Of a stretch of DNA of 64,000 nt, positions 49,941 through 61,456 are shown one piece after another. The translations under genes were made by a program, and so were the position numbers. Location: positions 20,490,908 through 20,554,907 of the forward strand of contig JARWKL010000002.1 of NCBI GenBank assembly GCA_029961685.1, in the 5' to 3' direction. This DNA comes from Aristolochia californica (Eukaryota; Streptophyta; Magnoliopsida; Piperales; Aristolochiaceae). Every line of letters starts with the position of its first letter. Position 1 is the stretch's first letter. The notes below the pieces were generated by a model. The model had not been told where the DNA came from. It searched no databases and was given only the letters and a program-made list of their open reading frames with translations.

Positions 49941-52413
49941 GTGTGGTTGGATATTTACCAGAGCCAAACTATCCACTTTTTGCCAATCCTTAAAAATCAC
50001 AGATAATTTTTGGAATTATCTCTCTCAGCTTTTGTGCATTTCCATTTTCGATGTTCAGATTTTTTTTCATATCCAAACTTGAGTTTTTAGTCTCCCATTT
50101 TTCTCGTAAACAAATAGATATAAGGCAAATAGATCGCAACAAAATGAAAATTTTAGAGGTCATGTTTGCAAAAAAAAATTAACACTAAAATAAATGTAAG
50201 TGAAGAAAATTATTTCATGCACTAAAAATGCACTCCAAAGTTTGTTATCCATGTTTGGGAAATTCCAGTAGTACATCCCCCTAATAGCTTGGTCGAATTT
50301 TATAGGAAAGAGACTTCTAACTGATCCTAACATGTTTTAAATGTGGGGGATATATGCATGCCAGAAACATGTAGAGGATGCAAGTGACCTAATCATCCAA
50401 AAATTTCAAGTAGAAAAAATTGAATTCTCAAGTTAACGTGTGGTTGGATATTTACCAGAGCCAAACCACCCACTTTTTGCCTTTCCTTAAAAATCACAAA
50501 TACTTATTGAAATTATCTCTCTTAGCATTTGTGCATTTCCATTTTGGATGTTCAGATTTTTTTTCTGATCCAAACTTGAGTTTTCACTCTCCCATATTTC
50601 TCATAAACAAAAAAGATATATGGCAAATAGATCGCAACAAAATGAAAATTTTAGAGTTCATGTATGCAAAAAAATTTGAAAACTATAATAAATGTAAGTG
50701 AAGAAAATTATTTCACGCACTAAAATGAACTCCAAAGTTTTGTTATCCATGTTTGGGAAATTCCACTAGTACAACCCTCTAATAGCTTGGTGGAATTTTG
50801 TTGGAAAGAAACTTCTAATTGATGTAACATGTTTTAAAGGTGGTGGATATGCATGCCAGAAATATGTTGAGGATGCAAGTGACCTAGTGATCCAAAAATT
50901 TCAAGGACTAGAAAAAATTAAATTCTCAAGTTAACGTGTGGTAGGATATTTACTAGAGCAAAATAACCCACTTTTTCCTATCCGTTAAAATCACAGATAC
51001 TTTTTGGATTTATCACTCTCAGCATTTGTGTATTTCCTTTTTGGATGTTCAAATTTTTTTTCAGATCCAAACTTGTGTTTTCACTCACCCATTTTTCTCG
51101 TAAACAAAAAAGATATATGGCAAATAGATCGCAAGAAAATGAAAATTTTAGAGTTCACGTATGCAAAAAAAATTGAAAACTATAATAAATATAAGTTAAG
51201 AAAATTATTTCACGCACTAAAAATGAATTCCAAAGTTTTTTTATCCATGTTTGGGAAATTCCACTAGTACAACCCCCTAATAGCTTGGTGGAATTTTATA
51301 GGAAATAGACTTCTAACTGATCCGAACATGTTTTAAATGTGGTGGATATGCATGCCAAAAACATGTTGAGGATGCAAGTGACTTAATGATCCTAAAATTT
51401 CAAGGAGTAGAAAAAATTAAATTCTCAAGTTAACGTGTGGTTAGATATTTACCAGAGCCAAACAACCCACTTTTTGCCTATCCTCAAAAATAAAAGCTAC
51501 TTTTTGGAATTATCTCTCTCAGCATTTGTGCATTTCCATTTTGGATGTTAAGATTTTTTTTAGATCCAAACTTGAGTTTTCTGTCTCCCATTTTTCATGT
51601 AAACAAAAAAGATATAGGGCAAACAGATCGCAAAAAAATGAAAATTTTAGACTTCATGTATGCAAAAAAATTTGAAAACTATAATAAATGTAAGTGAAGA
51701 AAATTATTTCACGCACTAAAAATGCACTCCAAAGTTTTGTTATCCATGTTTGGGAAATTCCACTAGTACAACCCTCTAATAGCTTGGTGGAATTTTATAG
51801 GAAAGAGACTTCTCACTGATGCTAACATGTTTTAAAGGTGGTGGATATACATGCGAGAAACATGTTGAGGATGCAAGTGACCTAATGATCAAAAAATTTC
51901 AAGGAGTTGAAAACATTAAATTCTCAAGTTTACGTGTGGTAGGATATTTACTATAGCGAAACAACCCACTTTTTGCCTATCCGTTAAAATCACAGATACT
52001 TTTTGGTATTATTTCTCTCAGCATTTGGGCATTTCCATTTTCGATGTTTAGATTTTTTTTCAGATCAAAACTTTAGATTTCAGTCTCCCATTTTTCTCGT
52101 AAACAAAAAAGATATAACGCAAATAGATCGCAACAGAATGAAAATTTTAGAGTTCATGTATGCAAAAAATTTTAACACAATAATAAATGTAAGTGAAGAA
52201 AATTATTTCACGCACTAAAAATGAACTCCAAAGTTTTGTTATCTATCTTTGGGAAATTCTAGATTGGTGGAATTTTATAGGAAAGAGACTTCTAACTGAT
52301 CCTAACATGTTTTTAATGTGGTGGATATGTATGCCCGAAACATGTTTATGATGCAAGTGACCTAACGATCCAAAATTTTCAAGGAGTAGAAAAACCTAAA
52401 TTCTCAAGTTAAC
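49941..52413. repeat. Five-unit series, left copy
   Basis: Unit starts: 49941, 50438, 50936, 51435, 51934. They match 58,956, 59,458, 59,958, 60,458 and 60,955 with offsets of 9,015-9,023 bp. Diagnostics: first unit TAGTACATCCCCC and GGGGGATATATGCATGCC; second CAAACCACCCACTTTTTGCC and AAATTATCTCTNTNAGC; third GGTAGGATATTTAC, CCGTTAAAATC and TCACTCACCC; fourth GATATAGGGCAAACAGATCG; fifth GGTAGGATATTTACTATAGC. Confidence 0.8.
52253..52268. other. Deletion of ~25-30 bp across the inverted repeat
   Basis: GGGAAATTCTAGATTGGTGG lacks most of the usual CACTAGTACAACCCCC and CTAATAGC stretch, removing the loop and part of the left arm. The unit is 480 bp (51,934-52,413). Confidence 0.75.
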
Positions 52414-52945
52414 TTGTGGTTGGATATTTACTAGAGCCAAACAACCCACTTTTTGCCTTTCCTTAAAAATCACAGATACTTTTTGGAATTATCTCTCTCA
52501 GCATTTGTGCATTTCCATTTTGCATGTTCAGATTTTCTTTAAGATCCAATCATGAGTTTTCACTCTCCCATTTTTCTCGTAAAAAAAAGATAAAAGGCAA
52601 ATAGATCGCAGCAAAATGAAAATTTTAGAGTTCTTTTATGCAAAAAAATTTGAACACTATAATAAATGTAAGTGAAGAAAATTACTTCACGCACTAAAAA
52701 TGAACTCCAAAGTTTTGTTATCCATGTTTGGAAAATTCCACTAGTACATCCCCCTAATAGCTTGGTGGAATTTTATAGGAAAAAGATTTCTAACTAATCC
52801 TAACAAGTTTCTAATGTGGTGGATCTGCATGCCAGAAACATGTTGAGGATGCAAGTTACCTAATGATCCAAAAATTTCAAGAAGTGGAAAAAATTACATT
52901 CTAAAGTAAACGTGTGGTTGGATATTTACAAGAGCCAAACAACCC

Positions 52946-52966
52946 ACTTTTTCGATGTTCAGATAC
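52946..52966. other. Out-of-place patch, template-switch-like
   Basis: After CCCACTTTTT the expected GCCTATCCTTAAAAATCA is absent and CGATGTT stands in its place before CAGATACTTTTTGG. TTTTCGATGTTCAGAT is a spelling normally found ~75 bp further along the unit, for example at 50,045-50,060. The patch could have been copied from the wrong position of a sister unit. With so few diagnostic bases, a chance origin is possible. Confidence 0.5.
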
Positions 52967-54795
52967 TTTTTGGAATTATCTCTCTCAGCATTTGTGCATT
53001 TCCATTTTGGATGTTCAGGTTTTTTTTCAGATCCAAACTTGATTTTTCAATTTTCCATTTTTCTCTTAAACAAAAAAGATATAGGGAAAATAGATCACTA
53101 GAAAATGAAAATTTTAGAGTTTATGTATGCAAAAAAATTTGAAAACTATAATAAATGTAAGTGAAGAAAATTATTTCACAGACTAAAAATGAACTCCAAA
53201 GTTTTGTTAACCATGTTTGAGAAATTCCACTAGTACAACCCTCTAATAGCTTGGTGGAATTTTATGGGAAAGAGACTTCTAACTAACGCTAACATGTTTT
53301 AATCGTGGTGGATAAGCATGCGAGAAACATGTTGAGGATGCAAGTGATCTAGTGATCCAAAAATTTTGAGTAGAAAAATTAAATTATCAAGTTAACGTGT
53401 GGTAGAATTTTTACTAGAGCCAAACAACCCACTTTTTGCCTATCCTTTAAAATTACAGAAACTTTTTGGATTTATCTCTCTTAGCATTTGTGCATTTCCA
53501 TTTTGGATGTTCAAATTTTTTTTCAGATCCAAACTTGAGTTTTCTCTCCCCCTTTTTTCTCGTAAACAAAAAGATATAAGGCAAATAGATCGCAACAAAA
53601 TAAAAATTTTAGAGTTCACGTTTGCAAGAAATTTTTAAAACTATAATAAATTTAAGAGAAGAAAATTATTTCACGCAATAAAAATAACTCCAAAGTTTTG
53701 CTATCCATGTTTGGGAAATTCCACTAGTACAACCCCTAATAGCTTGGTGGAATTTTATAGGAAAGAGACTTATAACTGATCCTAACATGTGTTAAATGTG
53801 GTGGATATGCATGCCAGAAACATCTTGAGGATGCAAGTGACCTAATGAGCCAAAAATTTCAAGGTCTGGAAAAAATTAAATTCTCAAGTTAACGTGTGGT
53901 TGGATATTTTCCAGAGCCAAACCACAAACTTTTTTCCTATCCATTAGAATCACAGATACTTTTTGGATTGATCTCTCTCAGCATTTGTGCATTTCCATTT
54001 TGGATGTTAAAATTTTTTTTCAGATCCAAACTTGAGTTTTCACTCACCCATTTTTCTCGTCAACAAAAAAATTATTAGGAAAATAGATCACAACAAAATG
54101 AAAATTTTAGAGTTCATGTGTGCAAAAAAATTTGAAAACTATAATAAATGTAAGTGAAGAAAATAATTTCATGCACTAAAAATGAACTCCAAGGTTTTGT
54201 TATCCATGTTTGGGAAATTCCACTAGTACAACCCCCTAATAGCTTGGTGGAATCTTATAGGAAAGAGACTTCTAACTGATCCTAACATGTTTTAAATGTG
54301 GTGGATATACATACTAGAAACATGTTGTGGATGCAAGTCACCTAATGATCCAAAAATTTGAAGGAGTAGAAAAAATTAAATTCTCAAGTTAACGTGTGGT
54401 TGGATATTTACTAGAGCCAAACAACACACTTTTTGCCTATCCTTAAAAATCAATGATACTTTTTGGAATTATCTCTCTCTGCATTTGTGTATTTCCACTT
54501 TTGATGTTCAGATTTTCTATCAGATCGAAACTTGAGTTTTCAGTCTCCCATTTTTCACGTAAAAAAAAAAAAGATGTAAGGCAAATAGATTGCAACAAAA
54601 TGAAAATTTTAGAGTTCATGTATGCAAAAAAAATTGAAAACTATAATAAATTTAAGTGAAGAAAATCATGCACTAAAAATGAACTCCAAAGTTTTGTTAT
54701 CCATGTTTTGGAAATTCCACTAGTTCAACCCCCTAATAGCTTGGTGGAATCTTAAAGGAAAGAGACTTCTAACTGATCCATACTTGTTTTAAATG

Positions 54796-54812
54796 TGGTG
54801 GATATGCAAGTG
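54796..54812. other. 24-bp deletion at an ATGC repeat
   Basis: GGTGGATATGCAAGTGACC joins the first ATGC of ATGCATGCC to the ATGC of GAGGATGCAAGTG. The second AACATGTT palindrome is removed. Confidence 0.85.
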
Positions 54813-55274
54813 ACCTAATGATCCATAAATTTTAAGGAGTAGAAAAAATTAAATTCTCAAGTTAACGTGTGGTGTGATATTTACCAGAGCCAAACAGACC
54901 ACTTTTTGCTTATCCTTAAAAATGACAGATACTTTTTCGAATTATTTCTCTGAGCATTTTTGCATTTCCATTTCAGATGTTCAAATTATTTTTCAGATCC
55001 AAACTTGAGTTTTCACTCTCCCATTTTTCTTGTAAACAAAAAAGATATAAGGCAAATAGATCGCAACAAAAAGAAAATTTAAGAGTTCATGTACACAAAA
55101 AAAAATTAAAAACTATAATAAATGTAACTGAAAAAATTATTTCAGGCACTAAAAATGAACTCCAAAGTTTTGTTTTCCATGTTTGGGAAATTCCACTAGT
55201 ACAACCCCCTAATAGCTTGGTGGAATTTTATAGGAAAGAGACTTCTAACTGATGCTAACATGTTTTAAATGTGG

Positions 55275-56458
55275 TGGATATGCATGCCAGAAACATGTGT
55301 AGGATGAAAGTGACCTAATGATTAAAAAAATTCTAGTAGAAAATATTAAATTCTCAAGTTAACATGTGGTTGGATATTTACTAGAGCCAAACAACCCACT
55401 TTTTGCCTTTCCTTAAAAATCACAGATACTTTTTGGATTTATCTCTCTCAGAATTTGTGCATTTCCATTTTGGATATTCAAATTTTTTTTTCAGAATGTA
55501 AGTGACTAGTGATCCAAAAATTTCAAGGGGTAGAAAAAATTAAATTCTCAAGTTAACGTGTGGTTGGATATTTACTACATCCAAACAACCCTCTTTTTGC
55601 CTATCCATAAAAATCACAGATACTTTTATGAATTATCTCTCATAGCATTTGTGCATTTCCATTTTGGATGTTGAGATTTTTTTTCATATCTAAACTTGAG
55701 ATTTCAGTCTCTCATTTTTCTCACAAACGAAAAAGAAATAAGGCAAATAGATCGCAACAAAATGAAAATTTTAGAGTTCATGTATGCAAAAAAATTTGAA
55801 CTCTATAATAAATGTAAGTGAAGAAATTTATTTCACGCACCAAAAAGGAACTCCAAAGTTTTGTTATCCATGTTTGGGAAATTGCACTAGTACAACCCCC
55901 TAATTCCTTGGTGGAATTTTATAGGAAAGAGATTTCTAACTGATCCTAACATGTTTTAAATATGGTGGATATACGTGCCAGAAACATGTGTAGGATGAAA
56001 GTGACCTAATGATTAAAAAAATTCTAGTAGAAAATATTAAATTCTCAAGTTAACATGTGGTTGGATATTTACTAGAGCCAAACAACCCACTTTTTGCCTT
56101 TCCTTAAAAATCACAGATACTTTTTGGATTTATCTCACTCAGAATTTGTGCATTTCCATTTTGGATATTCAAATTTTTTTTTCATAATGTAAGTGACTAG
56201 TGATCCAAAAATTTCAAGGGGTAGAAATTTATTTCACGCACCAAAAATGAATTCCAAGGTTTTGTTATCCATGTTTGGGAAATTCCACTAGTACAACCCC
56301 CAAATAGCTTGGTGGAATTTTATAGGAAAGAGACTTCAAACTGATCCTAACATGTTTTAAATGAGGTGGATGTACATGCCAGAAACATGTTGAGGATGCA
56401 TGTGACCTAATGATCCAAAAATTACAAGGAGTAGAAAAAATTAAATTCTCAAGTTAAC
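55275..56458. repeat. Rearranged knot with two truncated units
   Basis: The unit starting at 55,364 is only 194 bp. Its T-run and TCAG at about 55,494 join AATGTAAGTGACTAGTGATCC, losing about 300 bp. The segment about 55,291-55,533 recurs at about 55,982-56,224 (offset 691) with the same abnormal joint. In the second copy the sequence then jumps from CAAGGGGTAG into AAATTTATTTCACGCACC, a spelling of the intervening unit (about 55,826). This gives a second short unit of 404 bp (56,055-56,458). Order of events inferred: deletion, duplication including the scar, then a second deletion. Confidence 0.85.
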
Positions 56459-56953
56459 GTGTGGTTGGATATTTACCAGAGCCAAACAACCCACTTTTTG
56501 CCTACCCTTAAAAATAACAGTTACTTTTTGGATTTATCTCTCTCATCATTTGTGCATTTCCATTTTGGATATTCGAATTTTTTTTTAGATCCAAACTTGA
56601 CTTTTCACTCTCCCATTTTTCTCCTAAACAAAAAAGATATAAAGCAAATAGATCGCAACAAAATGAAAAATTTAGAGTTCATATATGCAAAAAAATTTGA
56701 ACACTATAATAAATGTAAGTGAAGAAAATTATTTCACGTACTAAAAATGAACTCCAAAGTTTGGTTATCCATGTTTGGGAAATTCTACAAGTACAGACCT
56801 CTAATAGGATGGTGGAATTTTATAGGAAAGAGATTTCTAACTGATGTTAACATGTTTTAAAGGTGGTGGATATCCATGCCAGAAACATGTTGAGGATGCA
56901 AGTGACCTAGTGATCCAAAAATTTCGAGTAGAAAAAACTAATTCTAAGTTAAC
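56459..56953. repeat. Single satellite unit resembling 25,225
   Basis: This full unit follows the rearranged knot. CCACTTTTTGCCTACCC, AAAAATAACAGTTAC, TTGGATTTATC and GGATATTCGAATTTTTTTTT make it the closest relative I see of the unit at 25,225. Its preceding flank GGTGGATGTACATGCC with GATGCATGTGACC (about 56,365-56,405) also matches the flank of the 25,225 unit. Confidence 0.7.
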
Positions 56954-59900
56954 GTGTGGTAGGATATTTACAAGAGCCAAACAACCCACTTTTTGGCTAT
57001 CCGTTAAAATCACAGATACTTTTGGATTTATCTCTCTCAGTATTTGTGCATTTCCATTTTGGATGTTCAAATTTTTTTTCAGATCCAAACTTGTGTTTTC
57101 ACTCACCCATTTTTCTCGTAAACAAAAAAGATATAAGGCAAATAGTTCGCAATAAAATGAAAATTTTAGACTTCACGTATGCAAAAAAAATTTGAAAACT
57201 ATAATAAATGTTAGTTAAGAAAATTATTTCAGGCAATAAAAATGAACTCCAAAGTTTTTTTATCCATGTTTGGGAAATTCCACTAGTACTATCACTGAAT
57301 AGCTTGGTGGAATTTTATTGGAAAGAGACTTCTAACTGATCCTAACCTGTTTTAAATGTGGTGGATATGCATGCCAGAAACATGTTGAGGATGCAAGTGA
57401 CCTAATGATCCAAAAGTTTCAAGTAGTTGAAAACATTAAATTCTCAAGTTAACGTGTTGTTGGATATTTACCGGAGCCAAACAACCCACTTTTTGCCTAT
57501 CCTTAAAAATCACAGATACTTTTTGAAATTATCTCTCTCAGCATTTGTGCATTTCCATTTTGGATGTTCAGATTTTTTTCAGATCCAAACTTGAGTTTTC
57601 AGTCTTCCATTTTTCTCGTAAAAAAAAAATGATAAAAGGCAAGTAGATCGCAACAAAATGAAAATTTTAGAGTTCAATTATGCAAAAAAATTTGAACACA
57701 ATAATAAATGTAAGTGAAGAAAATTATTTCACACACTAAAAATGCAATCCAAAGTTTTGTGATCCATGTTTGGGAAATTCCACTAGTACATCCCCCTAAT
57801 AGCTGGGTGGAATTTTATAGGAAAGAGACTTCTAACTGATCCTAACATGTTTTAAATGTGGGGGATATATGAATGCCAGAAACATGTTGAGGAAGCAAGT
57901 GACTTAATCATCCAAAAATTTCAAGGAGTTGAAAAAATTAAATTTGCAAGTTAACGTGTAGTTGGATATTTACCAGAGCCAAACCACCCACTTTTTGCAT
58001 TTCCTTAATAATCACAGATACTTATTGAAGTTATCTCTCTTAGCATTTGTGCATTTCCATTTTGGATGTTCAGATTTTCTTTTAGATCCAAACTTGAGTT
58101 TTCACTCTCCCATTTTTCTCTTAAACAAAAAAGATATTTGGCAAATAGATCGCAACAAAATGAAAATTTTACAGTTTATGTATGCAAAAAAAATTGAAAA
58201 TTATAATAAATGTAAGTGAAGAAAATTATTTCAAGCACTAAAAATGAACTCCAAAGTTTTGTTATCCATATTATGGAAATTCCACTAGTACAACCGTCTA
58301 ATAGGATGGTGGAATTTTATAGGAAAGAGACTTCTAACTGATGCTAACATGTTTTAAAGGTGGTGGTTATCCATGCCAGAAACATGTTGAGGATGCAAGT
58401 GACCTAGTAATCCAAAAATTTCAAGGTGTAGAAAAAATTAAATTCTAAGTTAACGTGTGGTAGGATATTTACTAGAGCCAAACAACCCACTTTTTGGCTA
58501 TCCGTTAAAATCACAGATACTTTTTGGATTTATCTCTCTCAGCATTTGTGCATTTCCATTTTCGATGTTAAAATTTTTTTTTCAGATCTAAACTTGTGTT
58601 TTCACTCACCCATTTTTCTCGTAAACAAAAAAGATAAAAGGCAAATAGATCGCAATAAAATGAAAATTTTAGAGTTCACGTATGCAAAAAAATTTGAAAA
58701 CTATAATCAATGTTAGTTAAGAAAATTATTTCACGCATTAAAAATGAACTCCAAAGTTTTGTTATCGATGTTTGGGAAATTCCACTAGTACAACCACCGA
58801 ATAGCTTGGAAATAATTTATTGGAAAGAGATTTCTAACTGGTCCTAACATGTTTTAAATGTGGTGGATATGCATGCCAGAAACATGTTGAGGATGCAAGT
58901 GACTTAATGATCCAAAAGTTTCAAGTAGTTGAAAAAAATAAATTCTCAAGTTAACGTGTGGTTGGATATTTACCGGAGCCAAACAACCCACTTTTTGCCT
59001 ATCCTTAAAAATCACCGATACTTTTTGGAATTATCTCTCTTAGCATTTGTGCATTTCCATTTTGGATGTTCAGATTTTTTTTCAGATCCAAACTTGAGTT
59101 TTCAGTCTCCCATTTTTCTCGTAAACAAAAAAGATATAACGCAAATAGATCGCAACAAAATGAAAATTTTAGAGTTCAAGTATGCAAAAAAATTTGAACA
59201 CAATAATAAATGTAAGTGAAGAAAATTATTTCACGCACTAAAAATGCAATCCAAAGTTTTGTTATCCATGTTTGGGAAGTTCCACTAGTACATCCCCCTA
59301 ATAGCTTGGAGGAATTTCATAGGAAAGAGACTTCTAACTGATCCAAACATGTTTTAAATGTGGGGGATATATGCATGCCAGAAACATGTTGAGGATGCAA
59401 GTGACTTAATCATCCAAAAATTCCAAGGAGTAGAAAAAATTAAATTCTCAAGTTAACGTGTGGTTGGATATTTAGCAGAGCCAAACCACCCACTTTTTGC
59501 CTTTCCTTAAAAATGACAGATACCTATTGAAATTATCTCTATCAGCATTTGTGCATTTCCATTTTGGATGTTCATATTTTTTTTCGGATCCAAACTTGAG
59601 TTTTCACTCTCCCATTTTTCTCATAAACAAAAAAGATATATGGCAAATAGATCGCAACAAAATGAAAATTTTAGAGTTCATGTATGCAAAAAAATTTGAA
59701 AACTATAATAAATCTAAGTGAAGAAAATTATTTCACACACTAAAAATGAACTCCAAAGTTTTGTTATCCATGTTTGGGAAATTCCACTAGTACAACCCTC
59801 TAAGAGCTTGGTGGAATTTTATTGGAAAGAGACTTCTAAATGATGCTAACATGTTTTAATGGTGGTGGATATGCGTGCCAGAAACATGTTTAGGATGCAA

Positions 59901-60457
59901 GTGACCTAGTGATCCAATAATTTCAAGGAGTAGAAAAAATTAAATTCTCAAGTTAACGTGTGGTAGGATATTTACTAGAGCCAAACAACCCACTTTTTTC
60001 CTATCCGTTAAAATCACAGATACTTTTTGGATTTATCTCTCTCAGAATTGTGCATTTCCTTTTTGGATGTTCAATTTTTTTTTCAGATCCAAACTAGTAT
60101 TTTCACTCACCCATTTTTCTTGTAAACAAAAAAGATATATGGCAAATAGATCGCAACAAAATGAAAATTTTAGAGTTCTCGTATGCAAAAAAAATTGAAA
60201 ACTATAATAAATATAAAGTTAAGAAAATTATTTCACGCACTTAAAATGAATTCCAAAGTTTTGTTATCCATGTTTGGGAAATTCCACTAGTACAACCCCC
60301 TAATAGCTTGGTGGAATATTATAGGAAAGAGACTTCTAACTGATACGAACATGTTTTAAATGTGGTGGATATGCATGCCAGAAACATGTTGAGGATGCAA
60401 GTGATTTAATGATCCTAAAATTTCAAGGAGTTGAAAAAATTAATTTCTCAAGTTAAC
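56954..60457. repeat. Three-unit (1.5 kb) higher-order repeat
   Basis: Unit starts: 56954, 57454, 57956, 58455, 58956, 59458, 59958. Three types alternate. Type Q at 56,954, 58,455 and 59,958 has GGTAGGATATTTAC and CCGTTAAAATC. Type R at 57,454 and 58,956 has ACCGGAGCC, TACATCCCCC and GGGGGATATATG. Type P at 57,956 and 59,458 has CAAACCACCCACTTTTTGC and ATTGAA. Like units are 1,501-1,503 bp apart. This is a shorter period than the ~5 kb order at the left of the window. Confidence 0.88.
60348..60390. repeat. Paired AACATGTT palindromes per unit (example)
   Basis: AACATGTT occurs at 60,348-60,355 and again at 60,383-60,390, with a spacing of 35 bp. ATGCATGCC, itself holding the overlapping palindromes ATGCAT and GCATGC, lies between them. 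Each 8-mer is its own reverse complement, so the two can also pair with each other around a 27-nt loop. The arrangement is retained in most units. No binding protein is known to me for it. Confidence 0.8.
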
Positions 60458-60570
60458 GTGTGGTTGGATATTTACCAGAGCCAAACAACCCACTTTTTGC
60501 CTATCCTTAAAATAAAAGATACTTTTTGGAATTATCTCTCTCAGCATTTGTGCATTTCCATTTTGGATGT

Positions 60571-60716
60571 TAAGATTTTTTTTAGATCCAAACTTGAGTT
60601 TTCTCTCTCCGATTTTCTTGTAAACAAAAAAGATATAGGGCAAACAGATCGCAACAAAATGAAAATTTTAGAGTTCATGTATGCAAAAAAATTTGAAAAC
60701 TATAATAAATGTAAGT
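60571..60716 (+). other. Splice-site-like and poly(A)-like motifs (example)
   Basis: A T-run ending in TTTAG (60,576-60,585) resembles a 3' splice site. AATAAA (60,704-60,709) is followed at once by GTAAGT (60,711-60,716), a strong 5' splice-site core. Most units have the same trio, usually with CAG instead of TAG. The T-run is 5-10 bases long and length-variable. If the plus strand were transcribed, exon-like segments of about 125 nt would repeat every 500 nt. Chance occurrence in one ancestral AT-rich unit would suffice to explain this. Confidence 0.35.
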
Positions 60717-61456
60717 GAAGAAAATTATTTCACGCACTAAAAATGCACTCCAAGGTTTTGTAATCCATGTTTGGGAAATTCAACTACTACAACCCTCTAA
60801 TAGCTTGGTGGAATTTTATAGGAAAAAGACTTCTAACTGATGCTAACATGTCTTAAAGGTGGTGGATATTCATGCTAGAAACATGTTGAGGATGCAAGTG
60901 ACCTAGTGATCCAAAAATTTCAAGGAGTAGAAAAAATTAAATTCTCAAGTTAACATGTGGTAGGATATTTACTATAGCCAAACAACCCACTTTTGGCCTA
61001 TCCATTAAAATCACATATGCTTTCTGGATTTATCTCTCTCAGCATTTGTGCATTTCCATTTTGGATGTTCAACTTTTTTTTTTCAGATCCAAACTTGAGT
61101 TTTCACTCACCCATTTTTCTCGTAAACAAAAAACATATATGGCAAATAGATCGCAACAAAATTAAAATTTCAGAGTTCACGTATGCAAAAAATTTTGAAA
61201 ACTATAATAAAAGTAAGTGAAGAAATTTATTTCACGAACTAAAAATGAACTCCAAAGTTTTGTTATCCATGTTTGCAAAATTCCACTAGTACAACCCCCT
61301 AATAGCTTGGTGGAGTTTTATAGGAAAGAGACTTCTAACTGATCCTAACATGTTTTAAATGTGTTGGATATGCATGCTAGAGACATGTTGAGGATACAAG
61401 TGACCTAATGATCCAAAAATTTCAAGGAGTAGAAAAAATTAAATTCTCAAGTTAAC

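Larger units (their letters stand above)
52414..55274. repeat. Satellite units between the repeated blocks
   Basis: Unit starts: 52414, 52912, 53397, 53894, 54394, 54867. The 53,397 unit has the GGTAGAATTTTTAC spelling related to the GGTAGGATATTTAC type. Small lesions are frequent here: TTATTTC is lost at about 54,666, and 24 bp are lost at about 54,803. Confidence 0.75.
58956..61456. repeat. Five-unit series, right copy
   Basis: Unit starts: 58956, 59458, 59958, 60458, 60955. Matches the units at 49,941-51,934 in the same order. The fourth unit carries the rare GATATAGGGCAAACAGATCG and TTAAGATTTTTTTTAGATCC spellings in both copies. The series overlaps the three-unit repeat, so that repeat probably grew from one R-P-Q set within this series. 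Confidence 0.8.
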
